From Hyparrhenia diplandra (taxonomy: Eukaryota > Streptophyta > Magnoliopsida > Poales > Poaceae), in the NCBI GenBank assembly GCA_015847255.1, contig JADLZK010010161.1, forward strand, positions 124,001-188,000: 64,000 nucleotides of DNA, read 5' to 3'. The notes below the pieces were generated by a model, which ran no database searches, had not been told where the DNA came from, and saw nothing but the letters and a program-made list of their open reading frames with translations. This document shows, piece after piece, positions 45,667 to 57,317 of the stretch. A program made the translations under genes and the position numbers. The first letter of the stretch is position 1. Each line of letters starts with the position of its first letter.

Positions 45667-48600
45667 ATGGATAACCGCGGAGTGGATGTACACCCGGGCT
45701 TCGCAAGTAAGAGCCTTGAATGGGTTAGGGGACCGATGCTTTCCCCGAGCATGCATTTGGCCCAACCGCTAAAGGGTCTATTCGGGATGCCGTGTCCCCT
45801 CGCAAAGAAATGTAAGAACAAGAAAAAGAAACGAAAGATTGAAATGGGCAAAGATATTTACAAGAACGGATTCGTCCCAAACTATAGCCGCTGGATCTTC
45901 CATGGTGAAGTCGATCGTATTAGAGAGGACGTGGTGAGGCCCTCCTCGAGGAGTATGATGCAGATGCCGGGATGGCGATATGATGGCGGACTTTCACGAT
46001 GCACGGTTCAATGAAGGATTGGAGGAGGAACCCGAGGAAACCGCTAAGGCGTTTCTACGAGATGATGGAGACGGCGCATGCCAGCCCCTTCACGAAGACA
46101 ATGGTTACGGTCGATGCCATTTCACGCCTTTATAGCGTTGAAGTCGCAATTGAGCATTAGTCGAGACGGCTTCGACACCCCGTTGTCGGGCTATTGGCAA
46201 ACCGCTTCCAGAGGGTCACGCCCCGCCGAAGAACACGCACGATTCACGAGACTCCTTCGTGGACTCAAGATGCCGTATGAGTCGTACCATGCTTGTCCAA
46301 AGGGGTGCGCCCTATTTAGGGGAGACTCAAGGAAGCAACGCGACCGCCCAAAGTGCGAAGCCTCTAGGTTTGTGGAGGTAGAATGTAGTGATGGCAGGAA
46401 GAAACAGTCCAAGATCCCCGAGATGGTCCTACGACACCTTCCTTTCGCATCGAGGCTCCAACGGCCGTACATGACGAGGAGTCCGCGAAACAAATGACAT
46501 GGCACAAGAAGGGCAAAAGATACAGCCCCCGAGAAGTTGGTACACCCATCGGATGGTGATGCATGGAAGCACTTCGATAATATGCATCCCGAAAAAGCTA
46601 TGGAGGCTCGAATGTACGCCAGAAGCGTTTCGCAATGATGGGTTCAACCCGCACGGAATGTTGGCGGCCCCGCACACTTGTTGGCCCGTGTTCGTGATCC
46701 CTCTCAATCTTCCCCCGGTGTCATGTTTGAGCTCAAGCACTGTTCTTGACGCCGATAATACCCGGGCACCGGGCAACAATATGGGTGTGTTCATGCAGCC
46801 GTGTGGGATGAATTGCAAGATGCTTGGCAGAATGGGGTACCGACGCATTTAATCGAGCTACAAAGACGAACTTTACAATGCATGTGTGGTACCTATATTC
46901 AATGCATGACTTCCCGCTTATGGCATATTCAGCGCATGGTGTGTTCATGGGAAGTTCCCTTGCCCAACATGCAAGGCAATTTTGTGATGTTCACCGGCTT
47001 CTCAAGGGTGGCAAGTATTCTTCGTTTGACAAACATCGTCAATTCCTGCCCGAGAACCATGAATTGAGACTAGACAAAAAGCACTTCACGAAAGGTGTTG
47101 AAGTCACCGACCCCATCCCAAAGTTTATGACCGGTGAAGAGGTCCTTGCCGAGCTAGCTGGTCTCAAAATCGATGAAAAGAAAGGTGGTTTTGTTGGATA
47201 TGGTACCACACACATGTGGACTTATATATCGGGCTTGACTAATCTCCCCTACTACAAGGATCTTCTTCTTCCACACAACATCGATGTAATGCACACAGAA
47301 AAGAATATCTCCGAGGCACTCTTCGCAACAACCATGGACCTTAAGAAGTCAAAGGACAACGCCAAGGCTAGACTTGACATAGAGATGATGTGCGATAGAC
47401 CAAAGCTAGTGATAGAGACCCCTAGCCCTGGGAAGAGATGGAAAAGGGGCCCGGCCGACTACATCATCAAAAGGGCCGATAGGAAGGAAGTACTACAAAG
47501 GATGAAGACGTTATCGTTCCCTCGATGGGTATGCGCGCGAATCCGAGTAGGGGAGTGAACTTGCGCACTATGAAAGTCTTAGGGATGAAGAGTCATGACT
47601 TCCACATATGGATTGAGCGGATCCTTCCCCGCGATGACTTGGGGATACCTCTCCGAGCCGGTGTGGGCGCCCCGGCAGAGTTGAGCTTTTTCTTCCACCC
47701 GCCTTTGTGCTAAGGAGTTATCTCGGGATGCGATTGCGATCCGGAGCGTGCCGCACTTTGTGTTGATCCGCAAGTTGGAGATGATATTTCCACCGCTTCT
47801 TCTTCGTCGATGCAAAGACCTGATTTTGCACCTTCCCGGTGAGGCACGGTTGGGGGCCCCGTGCGATTTCGTTGGTGCTATCCAATCGAGAGGGCTCTCA
47901 AGGTACTTCGGAGAAAATGCAGGAATAAAGCCAAAATTGAGCCTTCCCGCGGGCAGAGGCATACATTCTAGAGGAGGTGTCGACCTTCACACAAAGGCGT
48001 ACTATACCGAGAAACTTCCCGGCGTCCACAATCCTACCCCTCGTTATAACGCCGACGAGAGTTCATCGAACCTCAGCCTTTTTCGAGGGCAAGTCGGAAG
48101 AGGAAGCGCAGACTACCCACAAGCACTTGTCCTTTGATGAGTGGCGCACTATCATGCTCTATGTGTTGTTGAACCTTGATGAAGTGGCTCCTTATCGCCA
48201 ATAAGTTCTCAATGAGCTTGTTCCATACGCCGTCACTATCCTCCACCTAGCGATCCGACCCACTTGCCTTGTTTTTTTCGTGGAATTTATTGGTCAACAC
48301 CGGAGAGGGAATGGGGCTCCTACCTTGCAACAAGAAGACAATCTTCTAAAAAATGGGCACCCCGATTTTATTTCCGGTTACGCTCAAAGGTACCATCCAA
48401 CTAACCTCGTTCCGACTTTGATATTCCACTTTGGTCCTAGTAACATATAATGTAACGATCTACGCGGGCCTCACCTTGCAGTGCCCGCACGTATGCCGAA
48501 ATGTGCGAAGATTTAAAAAACAGGTGGGCAATGGCTTCCCCGTAGGGTCAACTCGCTCACCATTTATGATGTGAATGGCTATCGCCGCGACGAAGCTACG

Positions 48601-49292
48601 AGGAGAGTCGGCCCAACCAAGAAAACAACGTGCACCGGAGTTCGTGACGCCCGGCTTGGATAAGAAGGACTATTACGGCATAGTCGAAGAAATATATGAG
48701 CTCAACTTCGGGGTCCTAAAGAGCTCAAGCTAGTGGTATTCAAATGCCATTGGTTCGATCCCCGATGACACGAAAGTAGACCCTACGATTGGGCAAGTTG
48801 AAATTCGATAGGATTCCGTGATATGGAGGAGAGGATGTCTATATTGTGGGCGAATATACACGCCCACACAAGTTTATTACCTCCCATGGGCGTGCCAAAA
48901 AACACGAGGACCTTTGCGGGTTGGTACCTTGTGCAGTGGTGTATCGCCGCACATGGTAAAGCGCCCGTTCGAACGATGATGATTACAACCTTGACCCAAA
49001 CACCGAAGAGTTCTATCAACCCGAGGGGCTAGAAGGACGTTTGGAGATAGACATTCTTTCGCTGATGGGCATGGAAGTAGACAACACCATCGATGAGGAC
49101 GAGGGTGATGAGGTGCAGGATGCTAAGGACCTGCAAATTCTTGAACGATGGAGGATGGTGCGCGAAGGAGTTGTGGAGGGCGATGCACATGCCGAGGGCG
49201 ATGATGATGATGAGGATGGTGACATTGATGATTACAATAGTGATAGTGATAGTGATGACTACATGCCACCCTTAGGCATTCTGGAGAGATAA
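45667..49292 (+). pseudogene. CACTA-2 TNP2-type transposase (Transposase_21 / DUF4218 / DUF4216)
   Basis: The start at 45667 encodes MDNR, and WMYTRASQ appears after a shift. Then come KNKKKKRKIEMGKDIYKNGF (a likely nuclear signal, about 45810-45870), RWIFHGEVDRIREDVVRP, and CPKGCALFRGD (about 46290). The TNP2 core shows MHVWYLYSMHDFP and a long clean run 46824-47558 with YISGLTNLPYYKDLLLPHNI followed by DVMHTEKNISEALF, the family's signature. DUF4218-like text lies at about 47570-47960, with LSFFFHPPLC where this family usually has FFPPAFFD. DUF4216-like text lies at about 48655-48960 (DYYGIVEEIYELNFG). An acidic tail (DDDDEDGDIDDYNSDSD) ends at the stop 49290-49292. Roughly ten small frameshifts are present. 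The transposase would cut at the CACTA ends. Confidence 0.85.
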
Positions 49293-49402
49293 TTTCTAAA
49301 TCATGTAATACTATTTTTTATTATTGTTACCTTTCAATTATGTTTCGTTCATTTTGCAATACTAATTGGTTTATTCTTTGTCTTTGCAGGGGACTCGACA
49401 AA

Positions 49403-51745
49403 ATGCCAAAGGCGGAAGGCGGCAACGCCGACGGGGGTCCGGTCCATCTACGCGAGGCCCCCCACCCCTCCCCACGCCGACGAGGAGGAGGCCGACGAGC
49501 AAAGACCGACGGTGGAGACGTCGAGGCGCGGCCGACGTCGCCCGGGCCCACGAGGAGGCTTGAGTTTGTGTCTTCGCCGAAAGCAATGGGGCCGCCGTCG
49601 GGCCAGCCGTCGTCGGGCCACACCTTCGACTTCGGACTCCGGTGCCGAAGAGACACCTGTCGAGACGCCTTCCTCGAAGTTTGAGCAAGGTCTACCAGCG
49701 GGGGCCTCGACCCTCCCACGAGGGAATGATCCCTTTGCCCGCCGCCCGGTGATTCGACCCCCCACGGTGACAAGTAAGTAGCCATTGATATTTTCACTAC
49801 TTGTTCATATGACATGTTGAAAATCGAACTTCGGACTAACAATTCGTCTTAATGGCTCGTGCAAAGAATCGGAAGATTGTGCGGAGGGGCAGTTCGCAGC
49901 CATATCAATGGCATCCGAGCCTCCCGATTAAAGCGAACTACCCCGGCCCGGTGCCCGTCGGGGGAGGTGAGGGAGCCGCCCTATACGTGGGAGCACCTTC
50001 GTGCGCGTGGAGGAGGGCGCCCTTGCCGGGAAGATCAAGACGGAGTTCGGGTGAGTCTCAGATGCGGGATTACTTCACGTTGTTTAAATACTATGTTTTT
50101 AAATAATAGAATGATACGTGTTGTCTGTATGCAGAACTACTTCACGTGTGAGGCAGGGCAAGAGGCGGTGGCCGCTAGAGTGCAGGACAAGGTCTGCCGA
50201 GACCGACTCAAGGACCTGTACCATGAGGCACGTGTCCGGTGCATCATCTCCTTCAACGCCGACGTGCTTGGCAAGGTGGTGAGGAAGAATGAAGCAAGGG
50301 AGATGATGCTCCGAGGGAGACCGACCTCACCGGGGACCAGTACATCCGGGTTCGTGAGAACGATTTATTCTGATTCCTTCAATGAAAAATAAAGGGGCTT
50401 CCATTCATCCTCTCGCTATGTCATGCGGATGTGTCCGGAGTGGTGCGGCAAGTACAAGGACTCTTTGGGAGGCCATTGTGGACAAGTGGCTCTTGGGACA
50501 GACGACGAGACCAAGAGACTTCGTCGGAGATGTCGCTTGAGATGGAAGGGAAGCCACACCACCAAGGTAGCGTGCCCCTCCCGGTGTATATGGATAGATG
50601 GGTACGATTCTCGTTGATTTTTTTATTCAAGCGCTCAAATCTCTTCACTTCTAACCATCTCTCGTGTTCTCCTCGCAGTCCGCTTCGCATGAAGGCCGGC
50701 CACATCATCGAGTACGCGGGGTTCGCCTTGACTCACACCGGCAGCGAGCGCCCGACAAGGACAACGTCTACGACCCGGCGAAGGGCCCGAGGCGTACACC
50801 AACGCCCGCGTCTACCCCAAGCTTACCCAAGACGCCGAGGCGGCAAAGCGGTGCTATGGGGACGACTTCGATCCAGCCACCGCGCCCCTAGACACGCACC
50901 TAGTGATGAGGTTGGGAGGAGGGAAGCAAGACGGCGTCTTTGGATGGCCAACGATCAACCCGTCCTGTTCCGTTCACGGGCCGAGCGAGATTCGCTCAAG
51001 GAGGACGACCTCCACCGACATCCTCATAGCACCTCGGCGTGAGCTCCACGCAGATGATGCAGGAGTTTCGGTAATTACAGCTTTCATTCGTCGTTCCTTT
51101 GGTTTTACACATGTCCGCTACCTATGCATTGTTTCAACGTTACGGGTGTAATATTGCAGGCCCGGATAAGCGAGTTGGAGGCCGCAGGCGGCCCGGGCGG
51201 CAGAGTTTGAGGCCAGCAGCGGCCCTGCGCAGGCCCATCGGCGGGAGTTGGAGGCATACCGGCAATACTCGGCGTCTATTCGGCTACCGCAGGACGTGGC
51301 GGGCTACTTCCGTGGCCTCCAAATCCCGGTGTGACCCCGCCTCCGTTGCCTAGCTTCGCTATTCGCTCCACCCCGTTCCCGTTCCTCCCCTCCGTAGGGA
51401 CTCCGGTGAGTATATGTTGTTGTTTATTTATTTGGCTTGTACGGCTCACCTGCGGTACTAATGAGATCGCCTCTCCTTTGTGCAGCCAGCGCCGGCGGGT
51501 TCGAACCCGACTCCTCCGTGTGGCCCTTCTCCACCCCATCCGGTTGGCCCGACTCCACAAAGTACACGTGGCGGTGGCGTTCCTCCTCCGGCACGCAGCA
51601 GCCACACTACGGGCTTCCACACGTCCCTCCTACACACCACGGGTGGACGTACCAATCGGCGCCGCAGCATGGGTGGTATCCGGGCAAGGTGAGGGCCCCT
51701 CACACTCTTCGCACGGGGAGGCCACGGGTCGGGCAGTCAAGTTGA
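49403..51745 (+). pseudogene. CACTA-2 TNPA-like gene (Transposase_24 type)
   Basis: It starts MPKAEGGNADGGPV at 49403. The first exon ends VTSK followed by GTAAGTAG (about 49772), and the next exon opens MARAKNRKIVRRGSSQPYQW (49852). Further exons carry YFTCEAGQEAVAARV, CRDRLKDLYHEARVRCI, SFNADVLGKVVRKNEAREMM (about 50140-50310), VPLPVYMDRWVRF (about 50575-50610), and YDPAKGPR with YPKLTQ-like text (about 50765-50850). This is the plant Ptta/En/Spm family. These proteins bind subterminal repeats and assist transposition. Exon-intron order matches CACTA-1. The 3' part (51420-51745) is Pro/Gly/Trp-rich. Several frameshifts. Confidence 0.72.
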
Positions 51746-51759
51746 CCTGTGGCACCGTG

Positions 51760-52010
51760 ATGGATTTCTTTTGGATGTTGGACATGTTGCAATCGTGATG
51801 GATCTAGTTTCGATGTTGGACATGTTACATTTCGTTTGGATGTTGGACATGTTGAATTTCGTTTGGATGTTGGACTATATGTGTGAATTTGTGATATATG
51901 TGGATTATATCTCGTGAATTTGTGATATATGTGCAATATATATGTGAATTGGTGATATATGTGGTTTATGTGTATATATGAATGCTTATGGTATATGTAT
52001 ATGTTGATTT
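51760..52010 (+). repeat. Minisatellite near 3' end of CACTA-2
   Basis: TTGGACATGTT-type units (51775-51870) then TGTGAATTTGTGATATATGT-type units (51885-51970). The same arrangement as at 10503-10740. Confidence 0.75.
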
Positions 52011-52054
52011 GCAGCAACAATCAACGAAAAACAACAACAAAAAAATTTTAGCTT

Positions 52055-52537
52055 TGCCGAGTGCCGGCACTCGGCAAAGCCGGGCACCCCAAAGACAAAA
52101 TTGGCAGGTTTGCCGAGTGCATGGACGGCACTCGGCAAAGTGACCATAACTTTGCCGAAAGTGCCATTTGTATTGCACTCGGCAAAGTTTATTTTTTTGG
52201 TAAAATAAATAGTTTGCCGAAGTTCTGAAATAACACTCGGCAAAGTTTTTTAAAATAATCAAATCTTTGCCGAGTGCCCGACGCGTTTTGGCACTCGGCA
52301 AAGAGAGCGCAAATATAACAGACGGCGTCCTAATTCGCCGAAAGACCGACATGGCAGTTTCGGGCGACGCCTTTGCCAACCGCCGACATTTGGCACTTCG
52401 GCAAAGAATCGTTTGCCGAGTAATTCTTTGCCGAGTGGGGTTTGCCGAGTTTGGCGGTCGGCAAAGCCTTTGCCGAGTGCAGAACTGCCTTTGCCTAGTG
52501 CGCTCTGCACTCGGCAAAGCAGCCGATTCCTGTAGTG
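52055..52537 (+). repeat. 3' subterminal repeats and TIR of CACTA-2
   Basis: More than a dozen TTTGCCGAGTGC / GCACTCGGCAAAG units in alternating orientation, ending in CCTGTAGTG at 52537. Confidence 0.9.
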
Positions 52538-53960
52538 CATCTGGCAGGCTGCAAAGGATGCACCATATAATCTAAATGGTGGTTTCCAGTCTGAGCTTAT
52601 ATCTATCTTCAGGTCATTATTAGACAAGTCTATGTATTGCAAGCTCTATGCATTAGTAAAGTGTTCCTCCGTTATCATTCCATCCAACTTATTACTATTT
52701 AGAAAAAGAGAGGTGAGATTACTGAGCATACCAATCTCACATGGGACATTTCCGTTCAGGTTGTTGACAGAGATCAAGGATCTGCAAAGCAGTAAATTGC
52801 TCTACAGATGTTGGGAGAGATCCTGTGATTTTGTTACAGGCAATGTCTAGAATGACCAAGCTTGTTAACTGCCCCATCCATCTTGGTAGCATCCCAGTTA
52901 ATTGGTTGAAACTGAGGTATAGCTCTTGCAATTTGTTAGGTGAGCAGCGAGGCAGATTCCTAAACAGCTCAGCTAAGTCACCATATAAGCGAGCCGACTC
53001 AAGGTTCAGGACCTCCAAATTGCATAAGTTGTTAAGATTCGTTGTCATGCTGCGCATGTTCGTATAAGTATAAGTATGTGAAAGGTCAAGGACTTGCAAT
53101 GATGTCATTTTTCCCAAAGCATCAGGAAACTGACCATACAAAGGATTGCTGTCAAGGTAAAGATATTTGAGGTTCGTTATGTTCCAGAACCAGCTGGCCG
53201 CCATTGGATGCTTGAAGGAGTTCCAAGAGGCATCCAACTCCTCGAGGTTTGTAAGGTTCAGGTGTGGTAGCGATTGGTTTGCGCTTGCAAGGTAGCAGAG
53301 AGAAAGACGAATGGTCCTCAATGATGGAATCATGTTCATGACATGAGGCCAATCTGCTACTGTGCTGAGGTTCACTGTGTTGAGGTTGAGATATTGTAAG
53401 GACTGAAGGCGTGTTAACCATGATATATCTGTTGAGTTTGTGCCATACATTTGGGAAAGATCTAGATACTGCAGGTTTGATAAGTTGCCAAGCTGGGGAG
53501 GCACACCTCCGAGGAATTGTATGCCAGAGAGATTAAGATACTTGAGGCCCTTTAGAGAGCCCAAGAACTGAGGAAGACGACCAGTTGGCCCCTCTAGATA
53601 ATTCCAGCTGAGGTCAAGGTGTTGCAGATGATCCAGAGCAAGCAAAGAAGGACTTATCTTGCCCACCATAGATGTGTAGTTGCCTCGAAGTCGAAGCTCG
53701 TGGACGTGGCCAGTCCGGTTGCTGCACCGCACGCCTCTCCACCGGCAGCAGTCGTCGTCGTCTCGCCGCCACGAGTCGAGGAGGCCTGCAGGGTCGCTGG
53801 TGACGCCGCGCTTGAATTCCAGCAGGGCATCCCTCTCGTGCGGCATGCAGCTCGGACTCGCGGTGTCTGCTGGTGGCTGCTGCTGCGAACGTGCATGAGT
53901 GGCCAGGAACAAGGTGCACAAGCGCAAGAGCAACACGAGCATGGCAGCTAGACCATGCAT
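52538..53960 (-). pseudogene. LRR receptor-like protein, N-terminal half (interrupted by CACTA-2)
   Basis: Start Met at 53960. A signal peptide (MHGLAAMLVLLLRLCTLFLA) is followed by the LRRNT_2 cap (CMPHERDALLEFKRGVTSDP, DDCCRWRGVRC) and a long series of LRRs (LQHLDLSWNYLEGPTG, LKYLNLSGIQFLGGVPPQLG, LQYLDLSQMYG, SLQVLDLSHTYTY). The frame runs clean for about 400 residues to about 52780, where one base is lost near LQILDL-SVNNLNG. Further on, TAG (52648-52646 on the minus strand) replaces a sense codon before SLQYIDLSNNDL. The last host residues before the transposon are ASFAACQM. Together with 41321-42796 the gene would be about 965 residues in one exon, the normal size for an RLP. Confidence 0.88.
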
Positions 53961-54213
53961 GGTGGCAACACAGATTATGGTGTGATCTTTTTGAAGAAAA
54001 GATTGTGGTGTGGTTACAATGGCTGGATCATTATGTCTAGTGTGTTAGGGCTGTTTCTATAGTGTTTGCAGGATGGATATATAGGTTATTATATAAGGGC
54101 TGGTCGATTATTAACTATATACAGCCGGCCTGTCACGTCGCGCAAGCTTACATAGTTACATCTTGTATTTACCTACAGGTGCCTGGCCGGCCGTGTTCTT
54201 ATAGTTATTATAA
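53961..54213 (-). promoter_or_regulatory. RLP promoter region
   Basis: TTATATAA (54089-54096), about 130 bp upstream of the start codon on the minus strand, is a plausible TATA box. No other motif was assigned. Confidence 0.4.
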
Positions 54214-55010
54214 GGGTTAATTGGTTTCATGTCATTTGGAATTTTCATGGGTTGGAGATCTACCATTACAATTTTGGATATTGAAAATATACCATTAGAA
54301 TTCTTCTATACTTTGGAATCTCATATTCTCTATACGATAGCTCGCGTACTAGGATTCTACGTAATTCCATATGGACAAATTTACCCCTGTGTGTCACGGT
54401 CTTTTCCTCGTCCTCCCGACAGAAACGGCCGCCGCCGGCCATAGCTAGGAACCCAGCCGCCGGCGTCCCCGATCCCGACGGCCAGCAGCTCGCGAGGATG
54501 AGCGCGAGATCCCGAACAGCAGCTCGCGCGTGCGCCGTCCGCCGTCTTCCTCGTGCGCGCGCCCGCCGTCGCCTTGACGCCGCTGTTGCAGCCCGACGGC
54601 GCAGCTCGCCTTCACGCCGCTGTTGCAGCCGGACGGCGCAGCCGGCGCCACAGCTTCCAGCAATTCTAGCGGTAGCAGCTTGGTGTGCCTGGCTGCGGCA
54701 GCAGCTGTGCCTGCACAGCTCGGCTGTAGCCATGGCCACCACAGGTTCCAGCAGCTTGGTGTTCAAGGTGGAGAGGAACGGGAAACAAATGGAGATGAGT
54801 CTGATGACAGAGAGCTCTCTCCTCTTCACGATGGAGACAAGGGCAAGCACGTCCATACAGAAAGACTATGAGACCTCGTACATCAGGATACGTAGAGAAT
54901 GTGAGATTTCAAAGTATATAAGAATTCCAATGACATATTTCCAATATCCAAAATTATAATGGTAGATCTCCAACCCGTGAAAATTTCAATGGTATGAAAC
55001 CAATTAACCC
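54214..55010. mobile_element. Non-autonomous MULE, Pack-MULE candidate
   Basis: Terminal inverted repeats of about 130-150 bp begin GGGTTAATTGGTTTCAT and end in the complement. A perfect 9 bp target duplication TTATTATAA flanks them (54205-54213 and 55011-55019), diagnostic of Mutator-like elements. The 797 bp element has AT-rich ends and a strongly GC-rich core (about 54410-54720), quite unlike the ends. This suggests a captured gene or leader fragment. Open frames exist on both strands, but none shows a domain I recognise. Confidence 0.85.
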
Positions 55011-55019
55011 TTATTATAA

Positions 55020-55762
55020 AGTTTTTATTATCTCAAGTAAACTTTTTTTTTGCTATTTATCTATTGATAGATTTTTAGTACTAAATCTATAAGATTTCTA
55101 TACGTTTGATTGTGCTTTTAGGTTGTGTGCTACAACTATCACTATTTTGTTGCACTTTAAAATTTTGTTAGATTTTGCCAAATAAAATCGGGGAACAGAT
55201 AACTAGACGCTCTCTAAGTAAAAAGGCGGTCCATGTAAATTAAGAATTTTTGTTTTTAAATAAGTGTCTTAGCTAGTGTGATCGTTGATAGAGTTGAGGA
55301 ATAATAAAGAGGGGTCTAAAAGTCGAAATACACTCTTCTCTTTTAAATTATAAATCGAATTAGTATGTGCATTAAGATTTAAAGGTCAGTTGGTATATTG
55401 CATATATACTAAATAATCATTGTGTGTTACGCGATGAAGCATCATGCATGAACATATGTTGGCTTGTAAAAGACTCTTGATCGATGTGTTGCTTTGAGAT
55501 AGTGCCAATTGCTATTACTTAATTAGGCATGGTGCACTAATGTTCCTGCACATTGGTTGCTAACTAAGTTATTAAATAAACGGTTATAAAATATGGGTGT
55601 AGGTGTAGTGCTGGCTGGCACTGTTTTATACATATATGCAACATGAGAATGACCACATAAATTTGGTGCTCACAACCTTGGTGCTCATCGATTGCCAAAT
55701 GGAGGGTGTATAAATAGAATGGTCCATATTGGTCCAACATAGAAGAATATAATTTCTAGGGA
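55020..55762. other. AT-rich intergenic sequence
   Basis: No gene or repeat recognised. Confidence 0.4.
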
Positions 55763-56016
55763 GAATTAGGAATATGGCCCTAAAAAAAGTTTACCTTAGG
55801 AATGTGGCCTCTTTTTTTTTTTTGAATTTGGGAATGTGGTCTCAAAACGAAACTTTGTTAGGAACCCGCCTTCCGGTCAGTTTTGAGGTCTAACGGTGCT
55901 AACTACGGGCCGGATTCCTAACAAAGTTTCTTTTCGAGGCCACATCCCCAAATTCAAAAAAAAAAGAGGCCAGATTGCTAAAGCAAACTTTTTTTTTAGG
56001 GCCACATTACTAATTC
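55763..56016. mobile_element. Foldback (long inverted repeat) element
   Basis: GAATTAGGAATATGGCCCT at the left is complemented by AGGGCCACATTACTAATTC at the right, and the pairing continues inward for about 105 bases per arm, including poly-T/poly-A and TTTGTTAGGAA blocks. The loop is about 45 bases. It resembles a single-hairpin MITE. No clear target duplication was found. Confidence 0.75.
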
Positions 56017-56129
56017 AGTCAGGCTAGGGTGTAAAGTCATTGAATGTAATATGGGGTGCGGTATGGAGTGTTCGGATGCTAGTAAAAACAAATTTCAGAA
56101 CTTGCTAGTAAACTACAAAACGAATTTAT

Positions 56130-56296
56130 TAAGCCTAAGAGCAACTCCGGTGGGGGCCCTATCTAGGCCCCTACCCTAAATTTTAGGTGTTTAGACAAAA
56201 ATCCAACTCCAATGGGGCCCCTACTTGGGCTCCCATTTTACATGCCCCTCCAAATTTTAGTTTCAACCCCTCGGATCTAGGAGCTCGATGGCCCAC
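56130..56296. repeat. Possible MITE fragment (AGAGCAACTCC-type end)
   Basis: AGAGCAACTCCGGTGGGG and a nearby CCAACTCCAATGGGG are typical of one end of common grass MITEs that begin GAGCAACTCC. The matching other end is not in view; the CACTA-like element at 56297 may have inserted into it. Confidence 0.35.
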
Positions 56297-57317
56297 CACT
56301 ACTACTGAAATGATTTTCCGTGGCGGACTTTTTTGATTTTCCGTAGCCGACATTAAAACCGCCACGCAACTAGGGTCACGGTTAATCGAGCGATTAATCG
56401 TGGCGGGCAAATGTCCGCCACGCAAAATCGATTAACCGTGGCGGTTATTTAACAATGCCCGCCACGGAAAATAGGGATTAACCGTGGCGGTCTTTTTTAC
56501 AATGCCCGCCATGGTAAATAAAATAAAAAATTAAAAAGAAAACCCGCATCCGAGGCCCAAATGGGCCACATGCAGGCTCGCGCCAGTCCCCAGCGTCTCC
56601 ACCGTCGTTCACCGCCGGGAGCGCCAGGGGCCGCTTCGCCCACGGATCCGCCGCCCGGAAGGCTGCGCTGGATCTCGGCGGGAAGCAGGCGGATCCGCGT
56701 CGTCGCCGCCCGCCACGTACTCGAAGGTGCTTTCGCCGCAGCGAGGGAGCCGCCATGGGGACGCAGGCCGAGGAGCCACCCGCGTGGATCCGCCTCCGCC
56801 TTCGCCGCCGCCGCGTGGCGGCCGCCCCGCCCAGCGTGGATCCGCCTCCGGGGAGCATCCATGCGCCGCCACCGCGTGGATCGCAAAGCATCCGCCGGAG
56901 CACCATGCGCGCGCCGGGAACCGTAGGGGTGCCATCCGGGAGAATGAGGGAGAGGGTGACGGGGTGGGAGCCGGTGGGGACTCGGTGGTGGGACTTGTGC
57001 GCCCGGGCCGGGTGAGAATGAGTGAGAGAGAAGGGAGGCGGTGGTGAGCGATTAGGGTTTCATCTCGCTTTTATATGCTCCAGGCGCAAGAACGGGCTCG
57101 CGTGGGCTTGTGCAGGCTGAAACTCGGACCTAATTAACCATGACGGTTTTTAAAAAACCGCCACGGTTAATAGGATTAACCGTGGCGGTTATTTTACAAA
57201 GACCGCCACGGTTAATCGATAACCGTGGCGTTTTTCCCTCGGGCGGGGGGCTGCCAGCCACCTATTTTCCATGGCGGTTTTAAAATGCCCGCCATGAAAA
57301 ATCAAAATGAACACCTC
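56297..57317. mobile_element. CACTA-4: partial CACTA-like element (CCGTGGCGG family)
   Basis: It starts CACTACTACTGAAATG (56297), followed by repeated CCGTGGCGG / CCGCCACG words (56310-56520) and again at 57130-57300. Between them is a GC-rich stretch with a minus-strand TATA (CATATAAAAGCG, about 57066-57077) and a start-like leader, so a transcription unit reads leftward. The other terminus is not seen because a gypsy element enters at 57318. GC-rich frames on both strands (56478-57047) show no recognisable domain. Confidence 0.6.

Larger units (their letters stand above)
42797..52537 (+). mobile_element. CACTA-2: complete-ended En/Spm-type transposon inside RLP gene
   Basis: The left end is CACTACAGAATCCG and the right end is the complement of CACTACAGGAATCGGC. 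Target duplication is CAT (42794-42796 and 52538-52540). Length is 9,741 bp. Order: left subterminal repeats, ~943 bp palindrome, core promoter, GC-rich leader, purine tract, tnp2-type gene, TNPA-like gene, minisatellite, right subterminal repeats. The longest uninterrupted transposase frame is 46824-47558. It is a sibling of CACTA-1. Frames are broken by small indels, so autonomy is doubtful unless those are assembly errors. Confidence 0.92.

Noticed and set aside
54498..54959. 153-codon frame across the Pack-MULE candidate
   Set aside because: It reads straight into the AT-rich terminal inverted repeat. No domain is recognised, and a similar frame exists on the other strand.
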